Assembly: GCA_964059195.1 (NCBI GenBank)
Contig: CAXKWD010000002.1
Span: forward strand, 151,979,042 to 152,043,041
Direction of reading: 5' to 3'
Source: Ectobius pallidus
Lineage: Eukaryota; Arthropoda; Insecta; Blattodea; Ectobiidae
DNA length: 64,000 nt
Both the position numbers and the translations under genes were made by a program. Shown here one piece after another: positions 1 through 11,256 of the stretch. The notes under the pieces are model-generated. The model was not told the DNA's origin. It ran no database searches and saw only the letters and a program-made list of their open reading frames with translations. How positions within the stretch are numbered: position 1 is the first letter of the stretch; each line of letters begins with the position of its first letter.

Positions 1-2108
1 AAATCCTTTTCCATTTCAAATTTCTAGATAAACCCATTTTGAGAGTTTTGTTTTATCTTCATTAGTAACTTTAAATTAATTATGAAATTTGATGTTAAAC
101 ATGAAACATAAAAATGAAAATGCGATTGAAAGAGAAAATGACATAGCAGAGTGAGAATGAAAAGTATGGTGACAATGAAGAACGATAAGAAAGATGTAAA
201 TGTAGTGAAAGTAGTAAGTGAAATAAATAAGGTAAATGAAGAAAATCGATACAGTAGTAGGATTAAAGAAAATGGAAAATATGAGAAATGGAGCGTATTC
301 GTCGGACAGGAGCTAAAGAGGTAAGTATATGAGAAAGGAAGTAGGGCTAGCGTCTTCAAAACTGCTACGACGCCGTCTGCATCTCGGCGGAGCAGAGAAC
401 CGCCTCTTAGGCAGGACCTTCTAGAAGTGGAGCACACACACCTTCAGTCTTTCTCGGGCCGTACGGGGGTCTGTAAAATAAAGAAACCAAAACCTCGGGG
501 TTCAATACCCCGGCAACGGAAACCATTCCCCCCCCCTGAAAAGGAATTCCCGGTAACTCCTCAGCCGTCCGAGGACAAAGAAAGAAAAGGCAACCTCCTC
601 CATGGAATTAGCAGACGTACCTGGAAGCCGCGAACCGAAACCAGACACGTCCTCCCATGAAAGAGTCGGAAAAAACACCCGTCAAAACAACGGTCAAAAG
701 GGCACCGCCAACGAACGCATTAGAAAATTGAAAGAACAATGAAAGACCAGTTTATATAAACTGATAGTCAAAAGATCCATTTGAAAATACAACATACTTT
801 AGATTTCAACACTGGCATTAGTTTAATACTAATAAAATGAGTTGAAGTAAATTTCAAAACCAGTGAAACCTTAAATTCAATTATTTTGAGTTGACTAGAC
901 TTAACCAGATTCTCAAATCTTTTAGTTTTTTTATTCCTTTTTTTCAGCACAAGAATTAATCAGCCGCATAAACGAACCAGAGAAGGTTCAAAAGCAAACT
1001 TTGAAAGCAGCAAGATTTTTTCTTTTTCTGAAAGCCAGGTCGGACAATGCTTTGCGTTAGATAGAGGTTTCGGATACCAGATATTACTACACTGTAATCA
1101 ATAGAACACAATAATAATAATAAAAGTGTAATTAAATACTAATTATATGCAAAGATAAAAATAAAGTAAATTTGAAAAAAGAAAAATCATATCATAAAAA
1201 AGAAACTAGGCAAAAAATTAACTTGATATTAATTTTATACTTTATATTTACAGAAAGAAAACAAAACAGCAGGTATGCAGAAACAAAAAACAAACAAAAC
1301 GAAGAGATGCAGCCAAACAAAACTAAACTAAGGGACAACAACAGCGCAGAGTCACACTACAAAGGGAAAACCGGCGCTAGCAGAAGAATATGAAAAGAAA
1401 ATATGTATAATAATGAGAATGGGGTAAGCAACTTTTAGAAATAAACGTAGCTATAGACATATATAGACCTATTTGTCCTAAAGGAACAACAACGAAAGAC
1501 TATATATTTATACATCCCTAATGATGAAACCCATATCCAAGACAAGGCAAAAATTTTAAATGGTAACGAGCTGATGACTCTCAACAACAAACACCAAACA
1601 TGAATACGCGAATGTAAAAAAAAAATACTAAGAATATAACAATAGCAATATCTATATATTTATTTATTTTATAAATGAACGCCCTTAAAAACGGGACACA
1701 AAAAAAAACATTTTAACCAAACTTCGCTTATTCATGTTTTAGTAAAACAGAACGGTCTAGATAGAAGGAAGAGAGAAAGATAAGGGAAAGAAGAAATAAA
1801 GCAGAGCTGGAAGAAGAAAAGAAACCCCTACCTTATGCAAAATATATCTTCCTTTTAACCCAGAAAATTTTATACTACAAAAAAAAACGAGCAAAACCTT
1901 TGTTATTATTATTATATATATTTTTTTCACAAACATAGACCAGAACGAATTTAGAATTTAACGCAAAATATGAGATAGAAAAGCAGACAGAGGAAAGAGG
2001 AGCAGAGAAAAGACGACAGAGAAAACCCCCAAAGAAAGAAAACCCTAAGAAAGAAGAGAAAAATCCCCACCTAACTTGACTCGGGCAACTTGGGAATGTC
2101 GGCTCCCA
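1..2108. other. AT-rich flank, no gene supported
   Basis: No convincing gene is visible. The 427-660 stretch encodes a short Lys/Arg/Pro-rich frame that could be a relic of a LINE ORF1, but it has no diagnostic motif. The rest is A-rich with scattered short frames of low complexity. It probably includes the 3' non-coding region and LTR of the minus-strand gypsy element that follows, but I could not match it to a second LTR copy. Confidence 0.4.
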
Positions 2109-2112
2109 TATC

Positions 2113-2130
2113 TTCATGCCCTCACATGAA
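2113..2130 (-). other. Conserved hairpin 3' of gypsy A pol
   Basis: On the minus strand, 18 nt form a 7-bp stem (one G-T wobble) with a 4-nt loop. It sits between the conserved flanks CAGGGGTCT and ATATGGG, right at the end of the pol reading frame. The gypsy B elements have a hairpin of the same size at the same place (37,560-37,577 and 54,402-54,419), with two double compensatory base changes. Function unknown; a 3' RNA element of the retrotransposon is the simplest inference. Confidence 0.6.
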
Positions 2131-3074
2131 GACCCCTGAGGGTTATTCCTATTTAAGGGCCTACCTTTAATTGAGAGACGTGGGATCTAATAGATTTACC
2201 TTGCTCATCCGTGAGAGTCACAGAAACGGGGGTAGTAAATTGTGTCAAAGTGAATGGTCCAGAAAAACGGGGAGCTAATTTAGCCGCAAAGCGGTTGGCA
2301 GCATTACTGATGGGATGGTTTTTTTAATATACCTTATCCCCAGGTTTGAAAGGCACAGCAACCCTATTGCGGTTGTACTTAGCTTGAGACCTACCATGAT
2401 TACGACGCAAATTGCGGAGGGCACTACTCCACCTAGCTTTTATTTTAATAGGCGTAGGTTGATCGGGCAACAATTCATTAATGCGACACAAATTAGATAG
2501 GGGGCAATTTGACTTGTAATCTAACATTAGGCTGGCGGGAGTGGTACCATGTTCTTCATGAACCGCCGTATTGAAAGCATAGGCCAAAGAGTTTAAGTTA
2601 ACATCCCACATAGTGTGATCGGCAGAATAAAACGCAATAAGCGCCGAGCGCAAATTCCTGTTCACCCTTTCAGCCAAGGAAGGGTTTGGGTAAAATGGGG
2701 TGGTAGTGATATGAGAGATACCATACTCAAAGCAAAATTTATGAAAAGCGTGTGAAGAAAATTGAGTAGCATTGTCACTAACAAAATAAGTAGAAGGCCC
2801 AAAACTGGCAAAAACACGCGACAAGCAAGATATGGTGGAGCTAGTAGTTGCTTCCCGCAACGGGAATAACCATACGAACTTCGTAAACGCGTCAACACAT
2901 ACCAGAATGTAACCGTTTCCCTTTTTTGATCTCGGCAAACGACCCACATAGTCGATGAACAATTTCTCCATTGGCCGGGTAGATATTTGAGAAGCCAGAA
3001 AGCCGTAATGAGTATGTTGAGCAGGTTTGCTGATCTTACAGATCCTACAGGCCTTAACCCTCGCACTACGGCAA
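2117..3074 (-). pseudogene. Gypsy A integrase core and C-terminal domain
   Basis: This is the catalytic part of a Ty3/gypsy integrase, which inserts the cDNA into the host genome. The open part, 2,324-2,971, holds the DDE triad in order: Asp in FIDYVGRLP, Asp in VSDNATQF, and Glu in LAERVNRN. It continues into the basic C-terminal segment ending in FKPGDKVY. Downstream, in a shifted frame, a KLAPRFSGPF stretch is the GPY/F-type module that follows the core in this family. Frameshifts near 3,075 and 2,324 separate the core from the zinc-binding N-terminus and from the tail. The catalytic residues look intact, but the gene is broken. Confidence 0.85.
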
Positions 3075-3506
3075 TCATGAGTACTTTAGCAGCTTTGATA
3101 AGTATAAAAATTGATCCTTCTCAAGACCTTTCCAAATAAAACGTTCACGGATCTTATTTATTGTTTTGTATAGTCCAAGATGGCCTCCCAAAGGAGAATC
3201 GTGAAAATATTGGAAGATCAACGGCACAAGAGCGTCAGGAACAACAATCTTAATTTTACGGTCCTTATGGGCCCTACACATCAATACTCCGTCCTTTAAA
3301 AGATAAGGCGGGCGAGGATTGCCTGAGTTAAGATCGGCCAAAATGGGCTGCAATTCGGTGTCTTGTTCTTGAGCAGTTTTGATAGTGACAAAAGAAGCAG
3401 GAAGATCTGATAACAGAGCGGATAACAAATGAATATCTCCAGGGGATTCATCTAGGTCAATCAGGGGATCTTGCTCCACGTCATGCCCATCAAACATCCT
3501 GGACAA
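3075..3506 (-). pseudogene. Gypsy A integrase N-terminal (HHCC) region
   Basis: This frame spans the linker after RNase H and the start of integrase. The segment with FQYFHDSPLGGHLG carries the two His of the HHCC zinc-binding domain; the frame then runs to LLKYS and stops before the Cys pair. The plus-strand piece at 31,804-32,087 is clearly homologous (both share VPDALVPLI and the AQEQD segment), which makes gypsy A and B one family. It overlaps the RT/RNase H frame by 46 bases in a different phase. Because the shift falls inside conserved sequence, I read it as a mutation rather than programmed frameshifting. Confidence 0.8.
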
Positions 3507-5038
3507 AGTATCCGCAAAACTTTATCAGCACTACGTATATGACGCACTTTGAACTTGAAAGCAGAGATGCGTAAAGCCCAGCGAGCTTTTTTACCCGTTT
3601 TCCTGGGCCTGCCAAGCACCCAACTCAACGCCTGATTGTCGGTTTCCAGGGTAAATTCGACATGTTCAAGGTACATTCGATATTTCTCTACGCCAAAAAG
3701 AACGGCCAGGGCTTCCAATTCATACATAGAGCAATTCTTTTCATGGTCACTGAGAGCCCTAGACGCAAAAGCAATGGGGTGTCTACCTACAGGAAATTCC
3801 TGGAGGAGCACCGCCGCCAGAGCCCTGCCACAAGCGTCCGTCTGCAAAATAAAAGGGAGCCCAAAATCCGCCATCGCCAGCACGGGTGGATTAGCGATGC
3901 TCACTTTGAGTTCTTCAAAAGCACGCTGATGCTGCTCTTGCCAGAGAAATTTGACATTCTTTTTCCTGAGACCATTTAACGGCGCACACATGTCGGCACA
4001 GCCGGGAATGAATTTGGCGAAATAGTTTATCATGCCCACAAACCGCGCAACGGCTTTAGCGTTACGGTGAGCCGGAAAGTCTCTGATCATCTGGGTCCGG
4101 TCTGGGTCTATAGTAACACCGGAAGGACTGATCAAATGACCCAGAAACGAAAGTCGTTTCGCCAAAAAATTCACCTTTGACGGGTTGACAGTAAGGTGGG
4201 CTTTGCGGAGTCTCAAGAAAACCTCCCGAAGATGAACCAGGTGCTCCTCGTAAGACTCAAAATAGACAATAAGCTCGTCTAAATAATTGAACACATAGAC
4301 AAATTTGACATCGGAAAAAATACTATCCAACAGCCGTGTGAGCACCTGCGCACCAACAGCGATCCCGAAAGGCAAGCGGGTGTACTCGAATAAATTCCAG
4401 TCTGTTGCAAAAGCGGTTAACTGCATAGAGCGCTCAGTAAGCGGGATTTGATGGTAAGCGCTATTGAGGTCTAGACTGTTAAAGTAGTTAGCTTTGTGAA
4501 ACCAATGAAAGTTGTTATGTGCATCGGGTAATGGAACCGATTCTATAGCTATCTTACTGTTCAAAACCCTGTAGTCAACGACTGGGCGAAAATCGTCACT
4601 TCCTTTAGGGACTAAAAAGATAGGGCTGGAATAAGCAGATTTAGAATATCTTATTACACCCTTATCCAGTAAGGATTGTATTTTGGCTTTTAAGCCTTGC
4701 ATTCTCGGAGGAGATAAACGGTACGGCGGTAACCTTACTGTTTTATCGTCGTTGAGCACTATTTCATATTCTATGAGGTTCGTGAGACCAGGTTCGTCAG
4801 TTAGGACGTCCGGGAACCTCCTGATCAGACGACATATATCGTCAACACTTTCCGAAGGAAGGTGAGACAATTGCAGACCTTCAGGAAGTCCTTCTTCAAA
4901 CAGAGGGTCAGTCGTGGCCCCAATGACCTCGTAGTTGTCATTGCGCAAGCCAAGAAGAAAAGGCGCTACGGTTTCCGGGCTAAACCTGAAGCGTAAATTC
5001 CTCTGGCCCAAATCTAGTATACTCTGGATTTTGGTCAA
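3461..5038 (-). pseudogene. Gypsy A reverse transcriptase and RNase H
   Basis: A 525-residue frame. RT motifs run in order: LPPYRLSPP, SSPIFLVPKG, FRPVVDYRVLN, SLDLNSAYHQI with a catalytic Asp, the LPFGIA region, then NYLDELIVY, where the usual Y-x-D-D has become YLDE. RNase H follows, with FILQTDACG, YELEALAVL and LETDNQALSWV giving its acidic residues. The frame ends in a shift after VRHIRSADKV, before the last RNase H residues. Family function: synthesis of element cDNA and removal of the RNA strand. The D-to-E change in the RT active site and the frame loss make activity unlikely. Most of the length is open, so the decay is moderate. Confidence 0.9.
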
Positions 5039-5335
5039 GAAACTGCTCCTAGGACAGCACTGACGGGCAAATTCTTTACCAAAAAAAATTGGAAATTCCA
5101 GGTAAATTGAACTATCTTAACTCTGAGGGTGGTCCTCCCATAAGTAACAACTGGACTTTGATCCACACTACAACAAATAAACTTGAGTGCTAGAGTCAAT
5201 ATGAAATCCGTTGGCATAAGCAAAATCATAGTTAACCAGACAAAAGGTACTTCCAGAGTCTAATAATGCCTGACAGGAAATAGAATTCAAAGAAATTTGG
5301 AGTAAGGGAAGCTTACTCCCTAGTTTTGCTACTAT
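5039..5335 (-). pseudogene. Gypsy A aspartic protease region
   Basis: Read on the minus strand just upstream of RT, the frame contains ALLDSGST, the active-site D-S/T-G motif of retropepsins, followed by a hydrophobic stretch. An in-frame TAG interrupts the domain after about 30 further residues, and the second half joins the RT frame through a shift near 5,038. Retropepsins cleave the Gag-Pol polyprotein as a homodimer. The domain has about the expected size of 100 residues. The call rests on the motif and its position between gag and RT. Confidence 0.65.
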
Positions 5336-5383
5336 AGGAAAATTTGCTGTCTCTGAATGGTTATTAGCAGATTTCCCCGCTAG

Positions 5384-6784
5384 TCATGGGTTCCGATTCG
5401 GTCCCCCTTGCTGACGGGCAGATCCATTGCGGTTACTGAAGGGTCTACGCCCTAGTTTGGCCCAACATCTATCGATGGAATGACCCACTTTACCACACCA
5501 AGAGTATTGTAAAGGTGGCATAACTCCACGATTTGGCAGGTTAGAAGATGTTCGATTAAAACCAGAACTATTTGGAACCCCCCTAGAACTGGCGCCAGAA
5601 TTTGGCACTGTGCCACTAGTCTTTTTTTGGTGGGCTGCCGCAGGATCATCTAAGTTAGGGCCCAGGTCACGTAGTTGACGCCACGTAGTGGGCGGAAATA
5701 ATCCCAAAAATAGACTACGAACTTCTGGCAAGCGCGCACCAATTCCAACCATACGCACCGCCTCGGCTTCAGTCTGGGGAACTAACAAGGCCTCCTTAAC
5801 CAGCACGATGTTCTCAGCAAATTCCAAAAATCTCTCAAAAGGGGTCTGAATTCTATAGTAATGCTCAGATAGTGTAGTATGAAACAATTTAGTAGGAATA
5901 AATTCTTTAATGACAGTTTCTTGAAAAGAAATAATGGTTGATCGGGAACTAATGGCTTCCGTAATTAACCCGGCTAATTTTCCTGTGAGAGAACAATAAT
6001 TGCAAAACCTGAACATCACTAATTTGATAATTCCTCACTTGATAACAAAAGGTCACAAAACATTTAAGAAAGTGAAAAGCTTGCTGAAAATCACAGATTT
6101 CAAAATATGGAAACTCCTGCAACAGAAGTTCAACCGGATTAGAAAGCTCAAGCGTGCGGAACTTGAAACTTCCAAGGCCACCAATGGTTGTTGAACACCA
6201 TCAGTGGAAACCGCCTGCAGTAGTACAGTCGGTTGAACAGGCTGCGTACCAAGCCCTTCTGCTGTCAGATTATTAGGCAGATCCAAAATACTTGTTTGGG
6301 AAAAATCCCCAGACGGCCCAGGCAAGCTGACAGATTTATCCTTACAAGAACTAGCCTCAGATAAACTAGTTTTCAACAATTTCAAATTTTCAATTAATTC
6401 GGAAAATTTCCTATCCCTAATCTGTTGGGCTAGAGGAATATCAGTACATTCAGTAGGTTGAGTAATAACTGTATTCCGATTTTTCCAGTGATCAAGTCTG
6501 TGACGTAACCTACGAAACTGTTTGTCAGTAAGTCCAGTTGCCTGAAATTCAATCATGGTCTCGTTAAATTCCCGAAGGGCGGCTTCTATCCTACCATTCT
6601 CATTATTAACATCATCACTGCAATACGCAGCAACTACAGGTTTGTCTAACAATCTAATCTCTTTGCATTTGGTCAATAATGCTGACAGATCCGCATCTAC
6701 ATCTTCCACGAAACCGGGGCATAAGAAATCAGCCCTCAGTTCGTGCTTGCGCAGAGCGTCAGGAGAAATGGTACGGTCTTCCAT
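5384..6784 (-). pseudogene. Gypsy A gag
   Basis: Gag is the structural protein of the particle. The start chosen is the ATG at 6,784, giving a protein beginning MEDRTISPDALRKHELRADF; the LRKHEL segment resembles the SAP-like N-terminal motif of many arthropod gypsy Gags. The first frame runs to about 6,053 and the second, shifted, from 6,019 to 5,384. The C-terminus has WCGKVGHSIDRCW, a CCHC zinc knuckle in which the first Cys is lost, followed by a basic, Asn/Arg/Gly-rich tail. The frameshift and the damaged knuckle mark it as a relic. Confidence 0.75.
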
Positions 6785-9560
6785 AATGCCAAAATATTGA
6801 AATGGCCCCAAGAAAAAAACTATGTGAAAAACCCCAGAAAAGGAGCAAAAAAGCGACCGAGTGCGATCTGCTACCACTTTGTGACGTGCTTCAAGGGCTA
6901 AACACCCAAGGCCGTACATTACACAACTAATGTTGATAATTGGTAGCATTCAGAGAATAGGAAGCAGGGGTTTCCACAGCAAAAATACATATCATAATTT
7001 CAACAATAACAATTTATTGTAATTTAACAGAGTTCCAATTAAGGGAGTGGCTATCCAAACAGTTTGCTTATGTAATAGAATTTAAAATACCCTTCCTGTG
7101 AAGCAGGAATACAACCACAAAATAAGTAAGCAGAAGGCTTCATCAGTTATCAATTTGGCCTGGCAAGCATCCCTTCGGAAAAAGAACCTAACTAAAAAAA
7201 AACAACCGAAGCATTGATAAACTGGTGGGGAGAACAAAACGAAAGCAAAACTAATTAAACTAAATCCCACCGGCAACAAAAAAAAACTAAAGCAACTTAC
7301 CTGTAGAATCAGGGGGCGTATGATTGTAAGAGCGGACTGTAAGAGTCCCTAATACCTACACGGGATTGAAACTTTAGTTGTGCTTAACACCTTTCGTGCA
7401 AACCACAACTAATGAGATCTCTGGCGGAGGACCACCTCCACTGTGTTGGAGGAATTGAATTGAATAAGCTGTATAACATGCATCACTCAATGAAAACAAT
7501 GACATAAGAGATAATATTTAATTATAAACTAAAACACACGAATGAATACACTTTCACTTTCTTGAAAAGCGTTGGAATGAAGAAAGTATGTTTCCCAGCT
7601 AAAAGTCTTCTTGAAGATAGCATTTACAGATCAATATAATGGTTGACAATCTTCTAGTGTGAAGTGTTGGTGTTTGATGTCATATGTGAATCCATCTTAA
7701 CGCATGAGATTAAAGTTGTAATTCGAAGATGTGAACATTGTCACCATCTACCACATAAACGATTGAATGAAAGTTTGTAGATAATGAAAATGAAAGTTTA
7801 GTCTTGATGTCACATATAATCACATTTTTTAATAAATATACATCTGTCCGTGAAGCGTGACACTTGTAGAAATAGTTTTCAAGACTAGAAAGTGAATGTC
7901 AATTCTGATGGATAGGCTATTTAATTATAGCCAAATCGCAACAATGAGATCACTGTTTAATGAGTAGATGTATGCAAATTGGAATCACTTCTAGTAACAC
8001 TAATGATTACTTACTTGAAGCGAAGTATATGTCCTTATTTAGATTTATATTAGCAGAATCTTTATCTGCTATAAGAATGAAAATGTGTGTCGTGATGTCC
8101 CAGCTATTTAACAATTAGCAAAACACAACACAGAAATGCCATTTTGCCAGCCATAAATTGAATGAATGATTAAGTACATTTCTTGATGCACTAGAAATTG
8201 CTTACTTGACGAAGCATATGATAAAGAAGTGTAGAACTTGTAGGATATATTATCCACACAAATAATAGAATGAATGTTGATGTTCAGACTATATCACGAT
8301 AATCCGAAGCACCAAAGAACATGAATCCTTTCATGTCGGAGTAATGGATTGTTGTGAATAAAAAGAAGGAAGTCAAGTCATTGAGCTATATGAAATGCAT
8401 ATAAACTGCTCAAGAAATGTATCCTGAAGACTGGATACAAAAATAATATTCAAATATGAATAATAACAGACAATGAATAGGGATAATAGCTTACAAGCTG
8501 GAAAATGTATGTTATTTAAATAATAATTTGAGTCATGTTGACTTCAGAAACAGGAAGTGATAGAGAAAGAAATCCGTAGCCAACATGATAGGCTTACATA
8601 TGAATAATATTCTTTAAAACTTCAAATATTAATAAACAGAACATAATTAGCAATATTTACTAATTGTAAATAATAAATCTAATGTTGTAAGTAAATGAAT
8701 AAAGAATGTAATGCAATAACCAAAAAATCTAAACTTATAACAATAAAACTAGAGAAAAATGATGAATAGCATATACTGCTGTCAAGTTAGCAGCAAAAAT
8801 AACTAAACTTGTAGATAGATTAAAGCTATGATTGAACAATACCTGCAGAACTAAATAGAAAGGCAGATCAAAACGAGTTACATGGTGTAGAAATCAGATA
8901 GCAAGGCATCCACCAGCCCTCGCAGGCAAGGCCTCCATCTCCACGGTTTACCGGAGCGTCTACGATGCAAGGCGGCGAAGTGACCTAGGCGCTTGCATGG
9001 AGACGGGAGAGCATTTCCTCGCCCGGAGATCGGTAGAGCACTTCCTCTCTTGACGATCCAGAACCAACTCACTACTGTTCCGCGCTCGGAACAAGAAAAC
9101 TCCCCCCCCGGGAAACGCCCCCTCAGATAGTTCCAACTACCACATAAAGAGCGCGTTTCGCGGGAAAAGAGAACAGAAAAACAAAGCAAAGGCCAGAAGG
9201 GCTAGATAGAAAACACACCCGGAAAACAACAGAAGGGAGACTTGCGCAGACAAAACACGGCAAAATGTGTACGTAACATAAGAGGAAACATGATATAAAC
9301 CATAACCTAAATTTAGAAGAAAAATAAGCTAACGTGAGTAAAAACCATATAAAAATACTAGAAAATACAGTGCCGGCAATAAGCGGCACAGGTCTATCCA
9401 TGATCTCCTGCCAGAATCTAGCAGTGCTTTCCAAGTAAAGGACCTCTGGAGGCGGGCTGCAAATAATCTACAGATTTCTCTTAATAATAAGGTAGGTATA
9501 GAAAGGGAAGAAAACCTGTAGAATTTAAGATTCATGAGCAGGTTTGAGTCAAAAACGTTC
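6785..9560. other. Non-coding stretch upstream of gypsy A gag, degenerate repeats
   Basis: No gene is supported. From about 7,500 to 8,300 there are weakly repeated phrases (for example CTTACTTGACGAAGCATATG and a variant near 8,007) that suggest a very degenerate tandem array of roughly 160-195 bp. By position, part of this should be the 5' untranslated region and LTR of gypsy A, but no LTR boundary, TSD or convincing primer-binding site was found. The short frames near 8,878-9,565 are compositional. Confidence 0.4.
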
Positions 9561-9565
9561 CCCAA

Positions 9566-9751
9566 AGTCGTGCTACTGATAGATTCGCGGCAAAGTTAGC
9601 TCCTCGTTTTGTTGGACCTTATATAATTATGAGTTATTTGACCCCTGTTACTGTTCTTTTGCGTCATGTGGCTACGGGACAGGAAAGGAGGGCCCATGTA
9701 TCTCACCTGAAAGGCTCTGGAGAAAATGCCTCAGATGTACCGCCTAATTAG
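9566..9751 (+). pseudogene. Ty3/gypsy integrase C-terminal fragment
   Basis: A plus-strand frame of about 60 codons, ending at a TAG after DVPPN, reads DRFAAKLAPRFVGPYII and then VSHLKG. This matches the GPY/F-type C-terminal module of gypsy integrases, including the K-L-A-P-R-F-x-G-P-Y core, and is recognisably related to the equivalent part of gypsy A. Nothing upstream reads as integrase core, so the element is truncated on its 5' side. It has the opposite orientation to its gypsy neighbours, so it is a separate insertion. Confidence 0.7.
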
Positions 9752-11256
9752 TTTGATATTCATTATGCTTTTCGTGGAAAAGATTTGGATAATCATAAGA
9801 CGATGCCCTTATCAGATTCGCGTATCTTTATAATACATATTACATTAATACATAATACATTAATACATAATACAATATTATTATCATTATCGTGGTTATC
9901 TTGAGTCAGGGATGACCCCTTTTACTTCTCCTCGGGAGGCCCTTAGTGATTCCGGTTCGTGGCTTTCATTACGGGCTGCTAATTTCGAGGAGAAGGTTTC
10001 ATTTTTTATGTGTGCGTGTGGGCTGTCTGTTGGGGACTAGTACCCAGCTAATAGGACGTGCGCAGACGGTTTCCGTTGGGCTGATTATCAGTACCGTCTA
10101 TTTTTAGTTTCCTTTTGTAAAGGGCTGCCCTGGACTGTGCAAATAAGTCAAGAAGCATTCATTCTGTGGGAAGATGGATAGTTCATCCAGATTCATTCAC
10201 TCTCCTGGTACTTTTGGGGAACTATAATTATGGCGGAGTTTTGTTTGTATTTGGAGATTTCAAGTTTTAGCCAATGGTTCTTCCTTAAAACGGAATGAAC
10301 CAAATATCCCCGGGGGGGCTGGTATGTGGTATTTCTATCAACGAACTCTTCGCCATTAATCATGTCTTTCAGAGGATTTTTTTTGCTTAAGCTCATTTGG
10401 GAAAAATGTTGCCTTGAGATTGGCATCTCCCATTGTTTGCTTTAAGAGTATTCTAAACTTTAAGATACCTGGTTGAATTTGGTGTCGTAGTAAATAATGC
10501 GATTTTTTCCAAGTAGCTCTTATTAGTTATTCAAAATTGTATGTTTTTTGAAATGTGATTAGAGTGCTCTGTTAATTTCAGACCCTGATTAGGAAATTCC
10601 ACTCTTGTAATAGAGTGGCCACGTATAATAAAGGTAGTTATAAGCTTTTCTTAATGTGTCAGCAATGTGCAATATTGGATATAAGCGACTATTGTAAAGA
10701 AAGAGAGATTTAGTGCCGTGAGTGTGTGGGTTCGGAGATTTATTTTACTTTGACCTGAGAAGATTGCCGAATTTAGGTATCCGTCTTCGCGGGGTTTACT
10801 AATTCTAAATCAGAGTTTGAATTTGTACACTATATTGCGGCAGTTCTCTCGAGTCCGGAATCCTGAGAGCTGACCGATCTTTAGTGTTTTCTTCGCTGTA
10901 AGGATTTTCCTAGCTTTTCCCCAAGATTTGCATAATATTGGCTTGTGAAATTAATGCAAGTCTATACGGAAATTATTCCTAGGTTAAAACTTATGGTAAA
11001 AACAGATCTGGCTTTGGTAGTCATATGCAGAAATAAAGTTTTTCGCCATTTATATTCGTCAGGGAACGAGGTATCACTTTAAGCGAAAGGATCTATATAA
11101 TTAATATATGACTGGTTGTTTTATACAAAGGTACTGTTCAGAATTTTGTGTTCACAGAGTACAACTGATTCTCTTGTGGCTAATGCTCTTGCCCTGGTCT
11201 GATGACAGTAAGCATAGAAGCGTGGACACTTTGGTCAACCGCCCTCTTGGTCTCTG
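9752..11256. other. No gene supported; likely gypsy 3' tail and flank
   Basis: AT-rich sequence with a short direct repeat of TACATTAATACATAA near 9,840-9,880. Sequence directly after 9,751 should be the 3' untranslated region and possibly the LTR of the gypsy fragment, but I could not define an LTR edge. Confidence 0.3.

Larger units (their letters stand above)
2117..6784 (-). mobile_element. Ty3/gypsy LTR retrotransposon A, degenerate
   Basis: Reading the minus strand from 6,784 down to about 2,117 gives gag, protease, reverse transcriptase, RNase H and integrase. The order RT-RH-IN identifies Ty3/gypsy rather than copia. The frames are offset by several frameshifts, the protease has an in-frame stop, and one RT catalytic residue is changed, so this copy is not autonomous. 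Flanking LTRs were not recognised. It belongs to the same family as gypsy B (31.8-37.6 kb and its inverted copy at 54.4-55 kb), shown by closely similar integrase N-termini and the shared 3' hairpin. Confidence 0.85.

Noticed and set aside
24..437. Ser/Phe-rich membrane protein
   Set aside because: A compositional frame antisense to A-rich sequence, without codon coherence.
427..660. Host or LINE ORF1 gene
   Set aside because: Basic, Pro-rich composition only; no motif and no neighbouring LINE sequence.
6860..6890. Primer-binding site of gypsy A (GTGGTAGCAGA on the minus strand)
   Set aside because: Suggestive position upstream of gag, but no LTR end was found beside it and no tRNA match could be checked.
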